Position numbers and translations under genes: made by a program. Below, in pieces: positions 1-11,854 of a DNA stretch of 64,000 nucleotides. The stretch is from Metellina segmentata (Eukaryota > Arthropoda > Arachnida > Araneae > Tetragnathidae), in NCBI GenBank assembly GCA_947359465.1, contig OX375876.1, forward strand, positions 70,810,998-70,874,997, given 5' to 3'. How positions within the stretch are numbered: the first letter of the stretch is position 1; each line of letters begins with the position of its first letter. The notes beneath the pieces are model-generated. The model did not search any database. It was given only the letters and a program-made list of their open reading frames with translations, and had not been told where the DNA came from.

Positions 1-1700
1 GCAAATCGATACAATTGTACTAAATTGAGTCACAATTCTTTTTTTTTCCATCTCCAAGACCGTTAAAGATAAGAGTAAAAATTTCAACGGATTTGAAATT
101 TCATTTTAGATTGATACCTAAGAACATGATTTTCTTTAAATAAATAATTTTTTAAATGAATATATCATTTATATTTTCGCAAGAGATTGTGACGTCACGT
201 GAAACAGATTGCATACTTCTGCACTTCGCGTTAAAAAAAAAGAAACAGATTACATTTCCTGTCCTATTCCATTTTAGGGAATGAGAGCAAAAATAAAAAC
301 ACATTTTGACTGGGATTGTTAATTCTTTTTCGTAAAATCAGAATCAGTAAAGATAGATTAAAAATTTCAACGGATTTGCTAGCCACGCAGCGGCTATTTT
401 TTTTTTTTTCTGATAGTATATTGTACGAAGTGGAACCAAATGTTTTGAAAATGAATTATTCAACTCTTGGTCTTTTTGCAGGGTTTCCTTGAAATTTAGT
501 GCCAGAGAAGGTTTTTACGGTATCTAGTAACTACTGATTCCGAAGTTTTTCTTTAGCGGTTGGCTACGGCTTGGCGTCAAAACTTCGAAATTGACATCAG
601 GGTAAAAATTTTCAGCCAAACACAAAAATCAGGCAAATATTTTTTCCACCCTGAAGGTTGAAGAAAGGTTGGAAATTGGAACAATGAATTCAAAACTAAA
701 TAAAACATTGTTTCTTATGATTTGCATGCTTGACCAAACGAGACAATTAATGCTAAGATTCCTAACTCTTTTTACACAAAACCTTACATAAAAGAAAACT
801 GTTCCACTGTTCCTGCAACCCGCTATCGGTGACACCCACTCTGTGTGAGGATCTAGATGTTCCAGCTACTTAATTTAAATGAACTGAAATTTCTATCAGT
901 TATCACATCCCCCGATATTTAATGACCAAATACTCAGAGCGTGTAACCGAATACTTTGACGTCATGCATTCAGCAGTTCCCTACCGTTAAAATAATCGTT
1001 CGTGGAGAAACGAACAAAAAAGTCAGATATGGGGAAATACACCGAAAGAGAATTCTCCTTTTCCATTTCAAAAATTTGTATGACGTCAGAACTGACGCAT
1101 GAAAGAACCTAAATAACAACGCGGAACATATCTCGAATACGGATGCTTTTGGAATAACAGCAAACAATCAACTGCCACGAACACACATATAATTAATAAA
1201 TACTTTAGGAGTTACAGCGATATATACTTAGCAGAACAAGAATATTTAACTTATTAACTCATCTCGAAACTATGAAATCTGTGAATCTTTTTCACTTTAA
1301 GAGACCGAATAGTCTTAAGAGGCACAGCCTGAAAAAGAAAACGAAAGCCAAGTTCTAGAACTTCATTTTTATATGACAAAATTATGTTTAAAGTCTCCAA
1401 GAGAAAAATGGTTAGAGATTACTCAGCTCCATCACTAAAATCTTCCTCTTTCACCAATGATGGATTATAATTCACTTCAAATACTGATATTACACAGAGT
1501 GGATAGATCCAGCTAAGTTAGAATTTTCTTGTTTAACAACTAAAAAAAAAGCAGATTTTTGACTCTTTCCCTGGAATTGCATATTCATCCTTAACCACCA
1601 GAATTTCTGGTGCATGACTGCAGTTTGATGGATTGTCTTTTTCAATGAAGGAAGTTTTGATTTTACTTTTTCGTATGACGCAACTGGCGGTGGGTAGGTA
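1..1700. other. Intergenic, no gene seen
   Basis: AT-rich non-coding DNA with no recognisable coding region. The only structure I see is an imperfect direct repeat of about 25 bases, near 63-92 and again near 349-379, sharing the core AAAAATTTCAACGGATTTG. Short open frames here match no family I know. Confidence 0.6.
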
Positions 1701-1714
1701 TGTTATTAACTTCA

Positions 1715-1980
1715 CACTGGAGAACATACAACGTCCTATTGGCGACGGTCCGGAATCAACTCGTAATTTGGAACCACGGTCAGATGACGAGGTCAACATC
1801 TTTTTTGGCACTTTACTCTTCGAACTTTCACACCACGCCAACGCGAGAACATTTGAGGCTACGGCAGTTTTAACGTGCACCGAACGGCAACGGTCTTAGG
1901 TTGGATCGAGAATCGAATTCGCAATCCACCACTTGCTAATCCACAACTCTTCCAAGCGGGCTACGGCAGTCCTACTAATG
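1715..1980 (-). repeat. tRNA-headed SINE-like repeat, copy 1
   Basis: Read on the minus strand, the copy starts near 1980 with a tRNA-like head carrying a box-B-like GAATTCGATTC. It continues into a body with the landmarks GCACGTTAAA, TGGCGTGGTGTGAAAGTT, GTCATCTGACCGTGG and TCCGGACCGTCG. The same landmarks in the same order recur at 24.5, 26.5, 27.7 and 48.4 kb, which defines the family. The ends are approximate and no target duplication was found. The coding-looking frame across 1633-1899 is an accident of this repeat. Confidence 0.65.
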
Positions 1981-2604
1981 TAAAAGGGGCCCTTGTATCT
2001 ACCTCGGAATGAGATACATTCTCTCCAAAAACTTTACAAATTACTATAGCTCGTTGAGTTGGTCTAGAACAACGTTAATTAAAAATTACCAATTACCACA
2101 AATTACTTTAGTTGGAGAAGGTGCATCCATTCCTCCCCTAATATAAAACAGGACATACAGTAATATCTGTTAGTCTTCAAGTTGAGCTTCTTGTAACTGA
2201 AGAATTCTATTTGATGTAATTTCTTTAACCATTTGCTTTATGTTTTCATTTTTTGATAAGGTTCGTTGTTAGACAACTAAAGAGTACAGAAAGCATTCAG
2301 TGACAATTTATCAAAACGGAATGTTGAATACATTCAATTCAATTGAATTGTAGTGCATAAAAACAAGAGAATTATCATGGTAAAATGATGTCATAAGGTG
2401 AGAAATAGATACTGCTAATTTGGTTACAATGGTGTGAATAGGCTCTTTGGATAGGGATTTAGTTAAATCACGAGACTGGGTTTGCAAGGAATTGAATACG
2501 ATGTTTCCAACGCTTCCCAGAGAGCACAGTGTGTACTTAAGTACTCTTTATCTAAACCAGAGTAGAGGTACGATCGGAAGCAAAGAGTGTGACATCGACA
2601 TATA
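1981..2604. other. Intergenic, nothing recognised
   Basis: AT-rich sequence between the SINE copy and the MITE. The open frame at 2447-2764 runs into the MITE and is not a credible gene. Confidence 0.5.
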
Positions 2605-2868
2605 CAGTGTTTCAAAATTTCCTGTGCAAAGTTTAATATGCGTTTCCAAGCGCCAGCTAGATTTTCTAGACGGCGCTGTTCGGTCAGTGTACAGTAATAT
2701 ATGCATCAACGACTTCAGACGTCCATTACCGTTGGTGGTTCAAACTTTGGGCACTTACAGTTAAAATATGTAAGTATGTACAGTTACTGTCCAATTAAAA
2801 AATTGCTAGTAAAAATATTGTTGACATCGACTCCTTAAAGTTAGTTGAGGAAGTTTTGAAACACCCTG
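2605..2868. mobile_element. Short MITE with about 22-bp inverted ends
   Basis: The left end reads CAGTGTTTCAAAATTTCCT. The reverse complement of the right end reads CAGGGTGTTTCAAAACTTCCT, giving imperfect terminal inverted repeats of about 22 bp. TA precedes the left end (2603-2604); the right flank is TT, so a TA duplication is possible but decayed. The interior has no transposase. Size and ends suit a non-autonomous Tc1/mariner-type MITE, but the parent family is not identified. Confidence 0.5.
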
Positions 2869-5830
2869 TTCTTCGATTTCACAATTTAAGATCTCATTTT
2901 TCAGGAAATTTCAATTTATTTAATGCTGAAATGAACCTGAAGCTTATTTTATAAATAATTTACAACGCGTATAAACGCAGTTTAATAGAATGTATTTGTA
3001 ATTGTTAGTTTTCATAGAAAAACATGATTCACTTTTCATACGTTATTGATTGATAATGCTACTGACACGACAAAGACAAGATATATGAAAATCCACCATA
3101 CTCAAATTTTTGTATATAGTTGTGCAACGCACACATTAAACTTATTGGCTAAGGATATATAAAAACGAATTCGAAAAGGATTGAACTTATGAAAGTAAAT
3201 ACTTTACCCTTTGAGTAAAATCGTTAAAAAGAATAGAGTACGAGAATGCCTTAGAAGTACTATATTTAAAAACTTAAAATTGTTTTTAAACGTATACATT
3301 CATCGCTTCAAAAAATATATTGCATAGCATTTTTTTTATTCGTTTAGAGAAAAATTATCGGTTATTGTCCCCAAAAGAAACAGACCGTAAAAATAATAAA
3401 AATAGGTGAAATACATCAAGACAAGGACATATATGTGATAGAAATTTATTCCCCAAACTAATACCTGGTTTCTGTCAGTGGATCATTAAATTGAAGGTCG
3501 TTCTCATATAAACCATGAACAACAATTCGCAAGTTTAAAATGATTGTTTTAGAACAATAAAAACAGACAGAAAACTATATGTAATTTGCAAGCCACGTTA
3601 CATTATGAGACGCTGATTTACATGCTGAAGGTCTTTTACTCAATCAGGTAGATAATATATCATTTTTTACCAATTATTTTATAACTAATGAACGTAAAGC
3701 TATTCTAAAATAATTTGTTACATCGAATCGATTTTTAAAAAAAGAAAAAAAAAGGAAAATAATACATTAATCAGTTTCGAATGTCATGAATTTGATCTTA
3801 TCTGTAGATTGAACCAAGGCGGGCTCAATCTTCTGGGATCAGTGCTGATCCTGTCTACTTAGAAAATGTACAGCTGTTACGTGGCAATAATTTGTTACAG
3901 TGCTTTTCATGAAAGAAAATAGTTGTAAAAGTTTCAATTAAGCATATTTTTTGACAAGAATTATTAGAATAATTTCTGCTTCAAAATATTTTTTGTTCTT
4001 GGGTTTCATGCAATCTATCTCTTCTCCATTAAAGACAACACAAAACAATACATAAAATTTTTTTTGACGAAAACAGATATTCGGATTGAGATAGTTTAAA
4101 TAATAGCACAGATAATTTCATTTCAGCAAGATTTTTATTAAAAATCTAATGTTTCATTTTACTGCCCCCACATACGAATGGAATGCTACAAGGGGAATAA
4201 CAGCAATTTTCTAAACAAAATCGTACAGCTGTCAGTTCCTACTTCCTTACTATCACGAACCCTTTTCCCACAAGCAACACAAAAAAATCTTTATTTATTT
4301 ATTATGGAAAAAAAAAAATTTGAAAAAACAAATATAATTATTGAGATTAACGAAGGAAAATTAATCATCAACTGAACCCATTCCGATTAACCATTGTTGA
4401 TTCTCACAGAGAGAATTTTCAGAATATTTCGGGCAAAGAGACAAACAAATTAAGTTAAGCTTTTGGAAAGACTTAAGAATATCACAAACAAATTAGTCAA
4501 TTTGTTGCCACATTACGTGTTTCCTATTCCCCAAACATAAATGTTCAACTGATTTAAAGTTTTAACTAAATCTAATAGCCCGTTGTGTTGCTTCAGTACG
4601 GCGTTAATTAACTGCCTTAACTGAAATCCAGCTAAATCTAAATGCACGAAAAACAAAAATTCTTAATTTTTTGCGCTTTAGTACATGAAAAAAACCACAC
4701 ACTAAAATGCATTCATGATTTTTGGGTTGGGTATGCTGTTTACAAGCAAGCAAAATTGCATGCGTGGCAACCAATTATAAACCGCTAACCCTGTGGATGA
4801 TAATACGTCAATACGATACATGCCGAATTACCTGTACCTCAGACTGGAATCAAAACACTTCACAACATTTCAAATGTTTCCATCGTAATTTTATTTAAAA
4901 TTGAATAGTAAACTAATTGGAATTTCTTTTCATATGTACACAATTGTGTGTGGAGTTGATTCAGTATTCCACGCCAGAGAATGTCAGTACATTTAAATAC
5001 TTAATCTCTCACTTCCAAAATTAAAAACACGAATTATAAGTTAAAGTTAAGCTTCGATGGTATAAAATTATGTTAGTTCAAAATCTAAACGTTTTCCATC
5101 AAAAAATCGGATATTTATCATAAATTAAACAAAAAAAGGAAAGGTCGTACACAATTAGGAAAACAAAATACGAAGCCCCCCCCCCATATTCTAATATTCT
5201 TTACAACTGTTTGTATAGAATATGTACTCATCTCTCTGTAAAGTAAGCATAAAATGTAATATGAGAAAATTCTTCAAAATTCTATCACTAATGATATGTT
5301 TGCATAAGAATTTTTTAATTAATATAAATAAAATATAAAGTATATACTGCAGACAGAAATTTGGGAATTTGGTTTTTATTTCTTAAAATTTACAACTGAA
5401 CAAAGTATTACCGATTTCATAATACATCATCAGTTCAACAAAAAATACTTGCAGAACAATCTGAGAAAATGAAAGTACACCTTCATTCAAAAAAATGTGC
5501 GAACATTCCGAATCAGCATGAGAAATGCTTTCACTTGAACAAAATCCACATTCGCCAAAGACAACACAAAATCCAATCGATTGACCAACAGTTTATCAAA
5601 TCAAACAAAACAAAAAATTATCGGGGAAAATTGATACAGTCTAATCTTACGCCCTTATTGCGTCATACACAAAACATCTCCAGGCAACAGTTGCCGATAA
5701 CAAATTGCCCCAAAGATAATTTTTTAAATGCAATGATCACATGAAAATTGCTCATCATGCCGACAAACCATTTCAGTAGAAAACCTACCTCCCAAGAATA
5801 TCTAACGAAAATTTTCAAAGCAGAACTTAC
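2869..5830. other. Intergenic, AT-rich
   Basis: About 3 kb without recognisable genes or transposon ends. It contains a run of nine C residues near 5177 and long A and T runs. If the splice donor at 5830/5831 is real, this would be the first intron of a minus-strand gene; I see no convincing downstream exon in it. Confidence 0.45.
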
Positions 5831-6300
5831 CTCGCCAGTCGACTCGATAGTGTTCCGGGAAAAACTTGTACCCTATCTCCGGACTTCCAGGAAAAAGACT
5901 TGCTAATGTCCGAATCTGCGCATGGCTCAAAAACTCGGAATAGCAAACTGCGTCATATGAGCCGAACTGCGTAGATGTGAACAGGAAAAGCGAAGGAAAA
6001 GTGCGCTTTCTGCAGCTCACAAATTTTATCCGATATCAGAAAAAAATCATTTTTAATGCCAAAAAGGCATTTCTTCCAAATTGCGAGCCGGTCCGTCAGA
6101 TGGCCCCGTCAGGAGTGGGTCAGTGGTGAAAAAGAATATTTTATCGCGCGTTTCGAACGTTTCGTTTTCGCGGGTTTCTCGCAACCCTTTTCCTACGCCG
6201 TGAATGTCAAGAGCATCCCGTACACGACGTGTGGAAGGGTTGCTGTTTTTCTCCGAGCTTCGCCAAGGAGCTCGCCAAATTTACAAATAGAGGAGTGATT
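5831..6300 (-). promoter_or_regulatory. Candidate promoter and non-coding first exon
   Basis: This stretch is GC- and CpG-richer than its surroundings, for example around 6140-6250. On the minus strand it ends in a near-consensus donor, CTGGCGAG followed by GTAAGT, with the exon boundary at 5831. That is what a 5' exon with an upstream CpG-rich promoter looks like. The minus-strand frame 5802-6020 reads through the donor and matches no family I know, and a short upstream ATG soon meets a stop, so an untranslated exon is more likely than coding sequence. No partner exon was identified. Confidence 0.35.
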
Positions 6301-6516
6301 AATGATGTTGAAACACCTGATATATTCTTTTCGGATTCCTACGTGGGCGTTGTCCACTGCCTTAAAACACTACCGGTAGTTCAATGGTTTGCACATGACT
6401 GTTAATCTGAGCAGTCATTTTTCTTTGAGAACGTAATCCAATAAACATTGTGGAATTTAAAAGATTGCAGATAAGAAAATTGTTCTTCGAATGTTTTCAA
6501 ACAAACTGTTCTGGAT

Positions 6517-6553
6517 TGCAGTGCATGCAGTGTTTTCCGGCGCATGCACTGCA
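6517..6553. repeat. Perfect 12-bp inverted repeat (hairpin)
   Basis: TGCAGTGCATGC at 6517-6528 is the exact reverse complement of GCATGCACTGCA at 6542-6553, with a 13-base loop. Each arm contains the self-complementary GCATGC/TGCATG core. No terminator or mobile-element end is evident, so its role is unknown. Confidence 0.7.
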
Positions 6554-6589
6554 GTAGATCAAATAAAAGAGTGTTATATTGAAACAAAA

Positions 6590-7260
6590 TTTTTTTTTCG
6601 ATTGCTTTCAAATGTTTGAAAACAAACTTTCTGTCATCAATAAATATGCACGTCGACGTTTCTGCACATTGTCTGCACTTAGAGAATTAAAAAACATTTG
6701 TGCGCAGGTATCTAACGAAGCGTTAAAACCGATTATGAATTTTGTAATGGTTGATTTTATTTGTTCATAAACGTTTGTTGCCATGTCTAAATATATAAAT
6801 ACTGTTGATTTCCGTTCCACTTACGTTGATGATATATCTTGAGATTAAGAATCTGTATACCGCGTATCTTAACGACATATTTCAAGTTACCATCATGAAT
6901 AAATAAATACGTAACAAAGCATAAATACAAAACAAATGTAACAAATCACTTGCTAAACAGTGCCTTGTAGCCGCATGCACAATATGCTATTAATAAACTT
7001 GTGAGAAAACACCAAAAAGTGGATGATTTTATTTGCTTAAAAACGTTTGTTACCATGCGGCAATGTACAAATAAAGACTAATGCAAACCACGCCACTTTT
7101 AAATTAAGCGCAAAACAGATAATAAGTCTAGTAGTGAATGACTTTACTTGCTCTCGTAAACGTTTGTTACCAAGAACCAATATACAAATAATGCAGAAAT
7201 GCACGTCACATTTAAATGAAGCGATAAAACTTATGATGGATCTAGTTATGAAAGATTACC
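6590..7260 (+). repeat. Degenerate tandem repeat, unit about 110-130 bp
   Basis: A diverged unit recurs about three to four times. Landmarks are ATTTTATTTG...TAAACGTTTGTT(A/G)CCA at about 6750, 7025 and 7140, each followed by ACAAATAATGC-like sequence. AATGAAGCG-TAAAAC then leads to a TATGATGGATCTAGT-like segment near 6710 and 7215. The translations of the copies resemble one another (for example VMVDFICS, VVNDFTCS and VMKDYLY), so it may derive from a tandemly repeated coding segment. It is not intact now. Confidence 0.5.
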
Positions 7261-7313
7261 TATATACCCATCTTTCAATTTATGAAATTAATTTTTTGTA
7301 TATATATATATAT

Positions 7314-7537
7314 TGTTACGTCGTCTCCGAAACTCTGAATAGATGAATAGACTCCAAATGCTACGAAATGAAGGGTTCGATATTGAGAAATAAAATTCAG
7401 TTTATTTACAACCGAAGGAAATTGTAATGTTTTCACAATATGTACTGAATACAGCCGACAATATCTTCAAAATAACACCGTGCTTCAAGCAGCGGAAATC
7501 CCGAGCGTCTTGTATCTCAGGTAATCACAATCAATCA
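7314..7537 (-). repeat. Possible 3' LTR of the decayed gypsy element
   Basis: On the minus strand a purine-rich GATGGAGGAG is followed by TGATTG at 7537. The stretch ends in CGTAACA at 7314 and contains an AATAAA signal, which fits polypurine tract plus LTR. The position just downstream of integrase is right. No second LTR exists in the window to confirm the boundaries. Confidence 0.4.
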
Positions 7538-7699
7538 CTCCTCCATCGTCGTCGTTCTACCTTTTTCAAATGGTAAGAAGTATTTTATTTCTTTCAGGAT
7601 TTGGCTTCGGATTTGGAGCAGCGCTTTTGCCTGTAGTTGTGGATCGCACTTTCGAAAAGTTGGTTCCCAGCAAAGTTAATTTCACTGCCCTCCTCTTAG

Positions 7700-8560
7700 A
7701 CACTATACGTCCCGGGCAGCTCTTCACGTTAATTTCCATAAAATGGTGCCAATCTGTCGACGTGCACCACTCTTGGCTTCGCAATTGATGATCTCTGTAT
7801 GCTGCCGACCACATTGTTCAACCACTTTATAATTGTATATGGTCCGTCCCAATTCGATTGTAGTTTAAGAGAGAGACCACGGCGATGCTTTGGGTTATAG
7901 AACCTTGTCTCCAACTTGGAATTTTGACTTGGATGCTTTTACATCATATCTCGTCTTCATCTTCTCACTAGAGAGGTTTATGAGTTCTCAAGCAAATTTA
8001 TGGACACTCTCCAGTCTCTGCTGAAACTCTTCCACATAGTGCTCCGCTGCAGACGGTTGATCATCTGGCTTTCCAAACAACAGATCATACGAGGATTTCT
8101 GCCGAACAGAACCTCAGATGGTGTGAAGCCCGTCGTTTCATGTTTAGCACTGCAATAAGCGAGCAGAAAGAGATGCAACTGTATATCCCAGTCGTCTTGT
8201 TTTTTAGACACAAACATGGCTATATGATTTAAAAGTGTCCGATTAAATCGTTCGACCATGCCATCAGATTGTGGATGCAAAAGCGTCGTCAGAGTTTTCT
8301 CAATCCTAAACACTCGGCTTAGCTCTTGGAATATCTTAAAGCCGAAATATGTTCCTTGATCGCCTCTTTCGCATCTGCAATTGCCTCTGTCTCTTGATTA
8401 GGTATAGCATAAGCTTCTGGCCATTTGGTAAAATAGTCCATCACCACCAAAACCTACCTGCTACCTCCCTTTCTTTGTAGCTGGGAGAGGTCCTAAGATG
8501 TCAAGATCAATTCTTTCTCCGGGAGCACCAACGTTGTAGAGCTTCAGGCGCCCCCGGGTT
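7700..8560 (-). pseudogene. Integrase remnant of the decayed gypsy element
   Basis: From the high-coordinate side come a zinc-binding region with CTCGARKGP near 8590, a core domain start with GERIDLDILGPL near 8510, and then the catalytic E region HPQSDGMVERFNRTLLNH near 8280-8220. The AYCSAKHETTGFTPSEVLFGR motif follows near 8150-8095, and the C-terminal VVHVDRLAPFYGN ends near 7729. The stretch between about 8460 and 8320 is scrambled by frameshifts, so the second catalytic D is not clearly preserved. It is not functional. Confidence 0.75.
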
Positions 8561-8859
8561 TTTACAGCTGGGCCTTTTCTTGCTCCACATGTGCACTGCT
8601 TGTACCATTTCTCTACATCTGCTCTTATCTTGTCCCAGAGGAAGCGCTCTCGTACTTTACCTATCGTCTTTATTATACCAAAATGTCCACCAGCCGGACT
8701 GCTATGGATTTCTTTCAGTACGTCAGGAACCCTTGCTCGTGGAGGGATTAATTGCCACTTACATCTCAGGCCGTCGTTATGATCAAACTTCTGATAAAGT
8801 ACTCCCGCTCGGATGTGTAAAGAGTCCCGAAGGACCCAGTAGCGTTTCGTTGTAGGAGA

Positions 8860-9203
8860 AGAGGAAGCGATATCTTACCATGATAGCTTGGACAGGGCAT
8901 CAGCATTGCTATGTAAAATTCCCTTGTGATGGCACAACTGGAAGTCATATTCTTTTAGACGTTGAATCCACCTAGCAATTTGTCCTTCAGGATTCTTGAA
9001 ATTCAATAAACAGCTTAATGAGGCATGATCCGTGCGCAGAGTGAACCATCTTCCGTATAGGTAGGGATGGAAATGTTCCACAGCTTTGACGATGGTCAAC
9101 AGTTCTTTCCTTGTAACACAGTAATTTCGCTCATGGTTTAGAGGCTTTTGCTGAAGTACGCAATGCCTCTTTCCTCTCCATTGATGTTTTGAAATAGAAC
9201 TCC
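8860..9203 (-). pseudogene. RNase H remnant of the decayed gypsy element
   Basis: The translation contains GIAYFSKSL, then RNYCVTRKELLTIVKAVEHF, LYGRWFTLRTDHASL and HKGILHSNADALSKL. These are the E, D and D-containing landmarks of Ty3/gypsy RNase H, but the first strand of the domain (the LACDAS region) is missing. The segment is joined directly to the front half of reverse transcriptase, which marks an internal deletion. Confidence 0.75.
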
Positions 9204-9640
9204 ACTAATCCATAAGGCGTTCAAACATGGCTGGCGCATTACACAGTCCTAAAAACATCACATTAAATTGCCAAAGGCCTTGACCGGTTGTAAATGCAGT
9301 TTTCTCTTTATCATCAGGATGCACTTCGACTTGCCGATAACCGCTCTTGAGATCAAGCGTCGAAAACTATTTGTTCCCAGAGAGCGTGTCTAAAGTTTCG
9401 TCAATCCTTGGCAATGGAAAATTGTCTTTCTTCGAGATGTCATTGTGTTTTCGATAGTCAACACAAAATTTTGTTGAACCATCTTTCTTCTTCACAAGTA
9501 CTATAGGAGAAGCCCAGGGACTCTTTGATGGTTTCATGACTTTGTTTTCTTCCATTTCCTTGACCAGTTGATTAACTTCATCTTTCTTTGATATGGGAAT
9601 CCTTCTTGGATATTGTTTGATATGGGCATGTTCCAATGAC
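9204..9640 (-). pseudogene. Reverse transcriptase front half, YxDD lost
   Basis: The remnant begins around RRIPISKKDEVNQLVKEM. It continues through SPWASPIVLVKKKDGSTKFC and DYRKHN, past LPRIDETLDTLSG, to [20 protein letters not shown] and [17 protein letters not shown] stop and RNase H sequence follow at once, so the palm segment with the catalytic YxDD motif and the thumb are deleted at about 9204-9212. The enzyme cannot be active. Confidence 0.8.
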
Positions 9641-9659
9641 TCGATACATAGTGATGGAT

Positions 9660-11611
9660 GTTTTTTTTATTATTGACGGAGCATAATTACCTGACCAAAC
9701 ATTTGCATAATTTTGGTATCTAAGGTTGCCCGAAATGTGTCTTGTGCTGAGAGTTGGTCATTATGGACTATGATCACCTTTTAGAATGTTCGGCATCATC
9801 AAGGAAAGGCGTCTATTCGACGCTATGGAAAGCTAGATAACTTTGGAAGAAGCTGAAATCTTGTAGATCTTTTTTGCAACATTTTTTTCTTTTTTATTGT
9901 GCTATGATCTATTTTTATAGGTCACTATCTCACATATCAAGACAAGTGAAGCTTGAAGACTTATGTGACGCACAAGTGCATCATTTTATTAACAATCAGA
10001 TATTCATGCTGATAAAAAAATTTAATATTTTTTTAATTTTAATTTTTTTTTACAATGCATAAAAATTTTTAAAAAATGTTCATTTGGATTAAGCACCTCT
10101 TTTATAAAGGTATAACTTTAATTGTAACTTTTCGATTCCATTTTAGGATATTGGGTTTTATGGTTAAATAAAAAGAAAACGGATGATTTGATGTATTTGA
10201 AAGAAATGTTTTTTAGTTGGCAGATATGATTTTTTTTATTAGTATTGTTTGGCTTCTCATGAAAACGGAATGTCATCCTGAAAATAAGAAACAGTAATTT
10301 CACAACAATGGAATTGTGCCCTTGGAGAAAAGAAAGAAGGTGCCATATTCCAATCTTATCTGTATTACGAAATTAACCCGAAATGGGACCATTTTTTTTG
10401 GTGGGAAGGGGAGTTCTAGAAAAAAGAAACCGGTATTGGTAGCGTTGAATGTCAAGTTAGATGCTGTTGAAAAATGGTTTGAGACAATTTCAGATAAAAA
10501 TGGTTAATAAAAGTGAACAAGACAGAAAAATGTTCTAAAATCAAGAACTATTCATAGGCGATATATTATTTAATTTTAAACAACAATCCTTAACAAAGTA
10601 TCACCTTTAACAAATAAAAAGTTTTACTAACAGTCAGACGTAGAAAGCGTCTAAAAAAACAAATAAAACTAATTTCTTGCAAGCACATCAGTCTCATAAC
10701 TTTTTGCTCGTTAGTAAAACGAAAACTGTATCAAGTGATTTTTCATGTATGCAAGAATATTAGGTAAATAAAAGCTATGTCAGCAAGCTTGACAGCTGTC
10801 AAAGAAAGTAGGCAATGCCTCAAGAGCAAAATTCCTTGTTATCAACACATGAAAATAGAAATTTATTGTTTATTCCATCGACGATTTCCGTTTTAAATGT
10901 AACTATATGTATTTGCTCACAATCGGTATTTAAAATTTGAAGTACGCGTTTATTACAATGCAACTAAGCTTACAAATTATTGATATGTCAGATCAGTTTT
11001 TACTACATCTGTTATACAATAGCTTAGAAATAGTAGCTAGGGAGTATTTCAGGCTGTTAATTTATCTATTGTTCATGGTACACCAATTAAGTGGTTCTAC
11101 TAAATAAAGATAACAGATTCAATAAATTCATATGAATGAATAGGTTTGTCTGTCTTTGTATTACATTGTGCACAAACTTCATAATTTCCACAACATAACA
11201 CTCAAGTTTAACTCCAAACCTAAAGTGGTGTTCAAAAGGCATAACATACAAATTTCACAATATAACTTAATTTATATGATATTACGTTGGCAGTAAAGAG
11301 CAAAATAGACTATTAGCACCTTCGGAAGCATAAGTATGAACAAAAGATGTTTCATAAGAATTTTTAACCTAAGAAAAGCCGTATTTAAACAACGACATCA
11401 AAATAAATTGAAATAAGCATTTACAAATATTACTCACAAGACATGTCATCGGAAACTCGCCATTTATGGTCGAAATTTAATCAATGTCTTTCAAAAAGTA
11501 TATCATTTCAGAAAAAAAATTAAATTAGAGAGTACAAAACAGTACGAATTTGTTGATCCACCTCTACACCTATTGGCAGTATCATACCCTCGATAATTAT
11601 ATTAATATTAG
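9660..11611. other. Intergenic, AT-rich
   Basis: About 2 kb with long T runs, no recognisable coding sequence and no mobile-element ends that I could pair. Short open frames at 9874-10062 and 10316-10507 match nothing known. Confidence 0.5.
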
Positions 11612-11854
11612 TGTAACGAATGAGCTATGAGCCAGCTCCAGCTGCGGAGCAATAAACCTCCGAAATGTTGCCGAACTATATGTGAGAACCAAAACAGTTT
11701 CACGCCTGCTGCGATCAAGGACACACCAACCTTTCCCCCCGAGATGTAGTTTAGTGTTTGTGTCTGAACTTGGGGGTGAATATAAATTTTATGTTTTAAC
11801 TTCTAAATTAAACTTTTGTGATTGGTTAGAGCGAGTTATGTTCATTCCATTACA
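11612..11854 (+). repeat. Putative solo LTR
   Basis: A 243-bp block begins TGTAACGAAT and ends CATTCCATTACA, so both ends carry the TG...CA and TGTAA/TTACA symmetry of LTRs. An AATAAA lies near 11650. It is GC-richer than its surroundings and has no paired copy nearby. The flanking 5-mers ATTAG and ATAGT are not an exact target duplication, so the call rests on the ends alone. Confidence 0.4.

Larger units (their letters stand above)
7314..9640 (-). mobile_element. Decayed Ty3/gypsy retrotransposon (412/mdg1-like pol)
   Basis: Minus-strand remnant holding, in order from 9640 downward, the start of reverse transcriptase, RNase H, the integrase zinc-binding and core regions, and an integrase C-terminus. 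The C-terminal motif YNPKHRRGLSLKLQSNWDGPY followed by VVHVDRLAPF is typical of 412/mdg1-type Ty3/gypsy pol. A possible 3' LTR lies at 7314-7537. No gag, protease or 5' LTR was found above 9640, so the element is 5'-truncated. Many frameshifts and a large internal deletion make it dead. Confidence 0.8.

Noticed and set aside
1633..1899. Overlapping open frames on both strands as genes
   Set aside because: They are reading-frame accidents in a SINE copy.
2447..2764. 105-codon open frame as a gene
   Set aside because: It runs from unique DNA into the MITE end and matches no family.
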